DNA of 6,483 bases from NCBI GenBank assembly GCA_027066355.1, contig JAMONW010000148.1:1-6483 (forward strand), written 5' to 3'. The notes below the pieces were generated by a model that saw nothing but the letters and a program-made list of their open reading frames with translations, did not search any database and was not told the origin of the DNA. The position numbers and the translations under genes are program-made. Shown here one piece after another: positions 5,251 to 6,483 of the stretch. Position 1 is the first letter of the stretch; each line of letters starts with the position of its first letter. The stretch comes from Campylobacteraceae bacterium (GTDB taxonomy: Bacteria; Campylobacterota; Campylobacteria; Campylobacterales; Sulfurovaceae).

Positions 5251-6315
5251 ATGAAAAATTTAATTAAAACTATTTTACTACTATTACTATTAATAAATGT
5301 TGGCTTTAGTAACACTTTTGAGCAAAAAGAGTTAGTTATTGGCACAAAAGTATCTCCTCCTTTTGCTATGAAAAACAGTGAAGGCAAATGGGAAGGAATA
5401 TCTATAGATTTATGGAAAGAGATTGCCAAAAAACTAAATTTAAAATATAAATTTAAAGAAAATACTCTACAGGGGCTTTTAAATGATGTAGCTACTAAAA
5501 AAGTAGATGCCATTGTAGCAGCTATGTCTATTACAAAAGATAGAGAGAAGTTCTCAGACTTTACAAATAGCTATTATACAACCAATTTATCAATTTTAGT
5601 GCCAAAAGAGGAGTTCTCTATTACTAAAACTATTATTAATAAACTATTTTCAATATCTACACTTTTTGTAATTTTGGGAATGTTGGTAATTTTATTTGCA
5701 GCTGGTTTTGCATTTTGGCTAATGGAGCGAAAAAATAAAAATGAGAGCTTCCTTAAAGGGATAGGTAGTGGTATTTGGTGGGCAACTTCTACTATGACAA
5801 CAGTGGGAAGTTCTGATACAACTCCAAAAACAACAGGGGGTAAAATAGTAGCAATTATTTGGATGTTTATATCTGTATTTTTAATTGCAATTTTAATTGC
5901 AAGTGCAACATCTATCTTAACAAATGCTCAAAAAGACTATTTTATCTCTAAACCACAAGATTTACCAAAAGGGCAAATTGCAACTATAAGAGATTCATTT
6001 AGTGATGAATATTTACGAGATAGACACATATACCCAATATATTATGATAGCATCCAAGAGGCTATAAAAGCTGTTAAAGAGAAAAAAGCAGATGCCTTTG
6101 TTTATGATAAATGTATTTTAAATTATATTATAGATAAAAATAATTTAAAAAGTGTAGAGCTTACAGAAGCAGTTTTTCAGCCACAAAACTACTCAATAGA
6201 ACTACAAGAGGGCAGCCCTTTAAGAGAAAAGATAAACAGAGCCTTGCTAGAGGTGCTAGAGAGTAGAAACTGGGAAGATATTAAACATAGATATTTACTT
6301 AAATACAAAAATTAA
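5251..6315 (+). CDS. GluR0-type ligand-gated channel: amino-acid-binding domain with inserted two-helix pore, variant filter
   Basis: Encodes 354 aa. Order: signal peptide (1-20, KN then a run of Leu/Ile, ending VGFS); first half of a family-3 solute-binding domain (about 26-122) with the LVIGTKVSPPFA entry, GISIDLWKEIA and SITKDREKFSDFTNSYY; membrane helix M1 (132-157); re-entrant pore loop (170-189); membrane helix M2 (199-222); second half of the binding domain (234-350). This is the layout of bacterial ionotropic glutamate receptors such as GluR0, which work as tetramers in the inner membrane with the ligand site in the periplasm. R98 is where family members hold the amino-acid carboxylate; D286 (VYDKC) is where they hold the amino group, so an amino-acid ligand is likely. 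The filter reads TTVGSSDTTP (183-192) instead of TVGYGD, so potassium selectivity should not be assumed. The ATG at 5251 is chosen because it gives a clean signal peptide; the open frame runs back to a TTG at 5146 but would overlap the divergent gene. Confidence 0.93.
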   Translation: MKNLIKTILLLLLLINVGFSNTFEQKELVIGTKVSPPFAMKNSEGKWEGISIDLWKEIAKKLNLKYKFKENTLQGLLNDVATKKVDAIVAAMSITKDREKFSDFTNSYYTTNLSILVPKEEFSITKTIINKLFSISTLFVILGMLVILFAAGFAFWLMERKNKNESFLKGIGSGIWWATSTMTTVGSSDTTPKTTGGKIVAIIWMFISVFLIAILIASATSILTNAQKDYFISKPQDLPKGQIATIRDSFSDEYLRDRHIYPIYYDSIQEAIKAVKEKKADAFVYDKCILNYIIDKNNLKSVELTEAVFQPQNYSIELQEGSPLREKINRALLEVLESRNWEDIKHRYLLKYKN

Positions 6316-6371
6316 AATATAACACTAAATTTTAGCCTTATGTGTGTAGTTTTGTTTATATCTGTTTTATA
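6316..6371. other. Short AT-rich spacer after the channel gene
   Basis: No gene and no convincing terminator: only a 5-bp palindrome CTAAA/TTTAG around 6325-6335, followed by a T-rich stretch at 6349-6368, which could be a weak rho-independent terminator. The palindromic repeat family begins right after it. Confidence 0.3.
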
Positions 6372-6475
6372 AAAGAGTTTAAACTTCACAGCATATCAAA
6401 CTTTCGACCAGAACAAGTTCCGGTTTCCATGTGTTGGAAGCGTGAACTTGTTCGCGCCAAAAGTCTAAACTTCAC
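6372..6475. repeat. Second site of the palindromic A/B repeat family
   Basis: An A-tail (6372-6389, ending GTTTAAACTTCAC) is followed by a B module at 6406-6428 with one substitution (CCAGAAC for CCGGAAC), a 7-nt spacer ATGTGTT (6429-6435), and a full A module at 6436-6475 with two substitutions against the copy at 3944. Arms 6411-6428 and 6436-6453 form the same long hairpin as at 3789-3831. The repeat continues to and probably past the window edge (CAGCTGATG resembles the A-to-B linker CAGCAGATG at 3853). Confidence 0.9.
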
Positions 6476-6483
6476 AGCTGATG

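Noticed and set aside
5205..5513. Minus-strand open frame opposite the start of the channel gene
   Set aside because: It is antisense to the signal peptide and ligand-binding domain and has no family resemblance.

Overview
The window is AT-rich bacterial DNA. The likely source is a member of the Campylobacterota (the former Epsilonproteobacteria, in the general range of Sulfurimonas, Sulfurovum or Arcobacter). This rests on the style of the UvrB sequence, the low-GC codon use, the small proteins packed beside uvrB, and promoters that have good -10 boxes but little visible -35. It is an inference from reading, not a database match. No mobile-element protein, rRNA, tRNA or CRISPR array is visible.

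Layout, left to right. Positions 1-147 hold an edge hairpin and weak stem-loops. Positions 148-651 (minus) encode a type IV pilin/pseudopilin-like protein. Positions 754-1151 carry a promoter candidate, a small hairpin, a three-copy heptamer and about six degenerate copies of a ~36-bp tandem repeat; the first copy contains a perfect hairpin. Positions 1152-1629 (minus) hold two tightly coupled small genes, a short unrecognised protein and a coiled-coil protein of ZapB-like build. They are divergent from uvrB (1716-3692, plus), which starts at TTG. Positions 3693-4087 lie between convergent genes and are filled by an interspersed palindromic repeat. Positions 4088-4594 (minus) encode a DUF1858/DUF2249-like protein, and 4793-5176 (minus) a hotdog-fold thioesterase-like protein. 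Divergent from the latter, 5251-6315 (plus) encodes a GluR0-type channel: a periplasmic amino-acid-binding domain split by a two-helix pore. After it, 6372-6483, the palindromic repeat appears again and runs off the window.

The genes do not form one pathway. UvrB is core DNA repair; the rest look like small independent housekeeping or accessory units. The two most distinctive items are (i) the channel, whose pore filter reads TVGSSD where a potassium-selective pore would read TVGYGD, and (ii) the repeat family. The repeat family alternates two related ~23-bp palindromes in opposite orientation (both centred on GAACAAGTTC or its complement), forms large hairpins with a conserved 7-nt loop, and occurs at two separate intergenic sites within 6.5 kb. 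I see no convincing multi-gene novel system.
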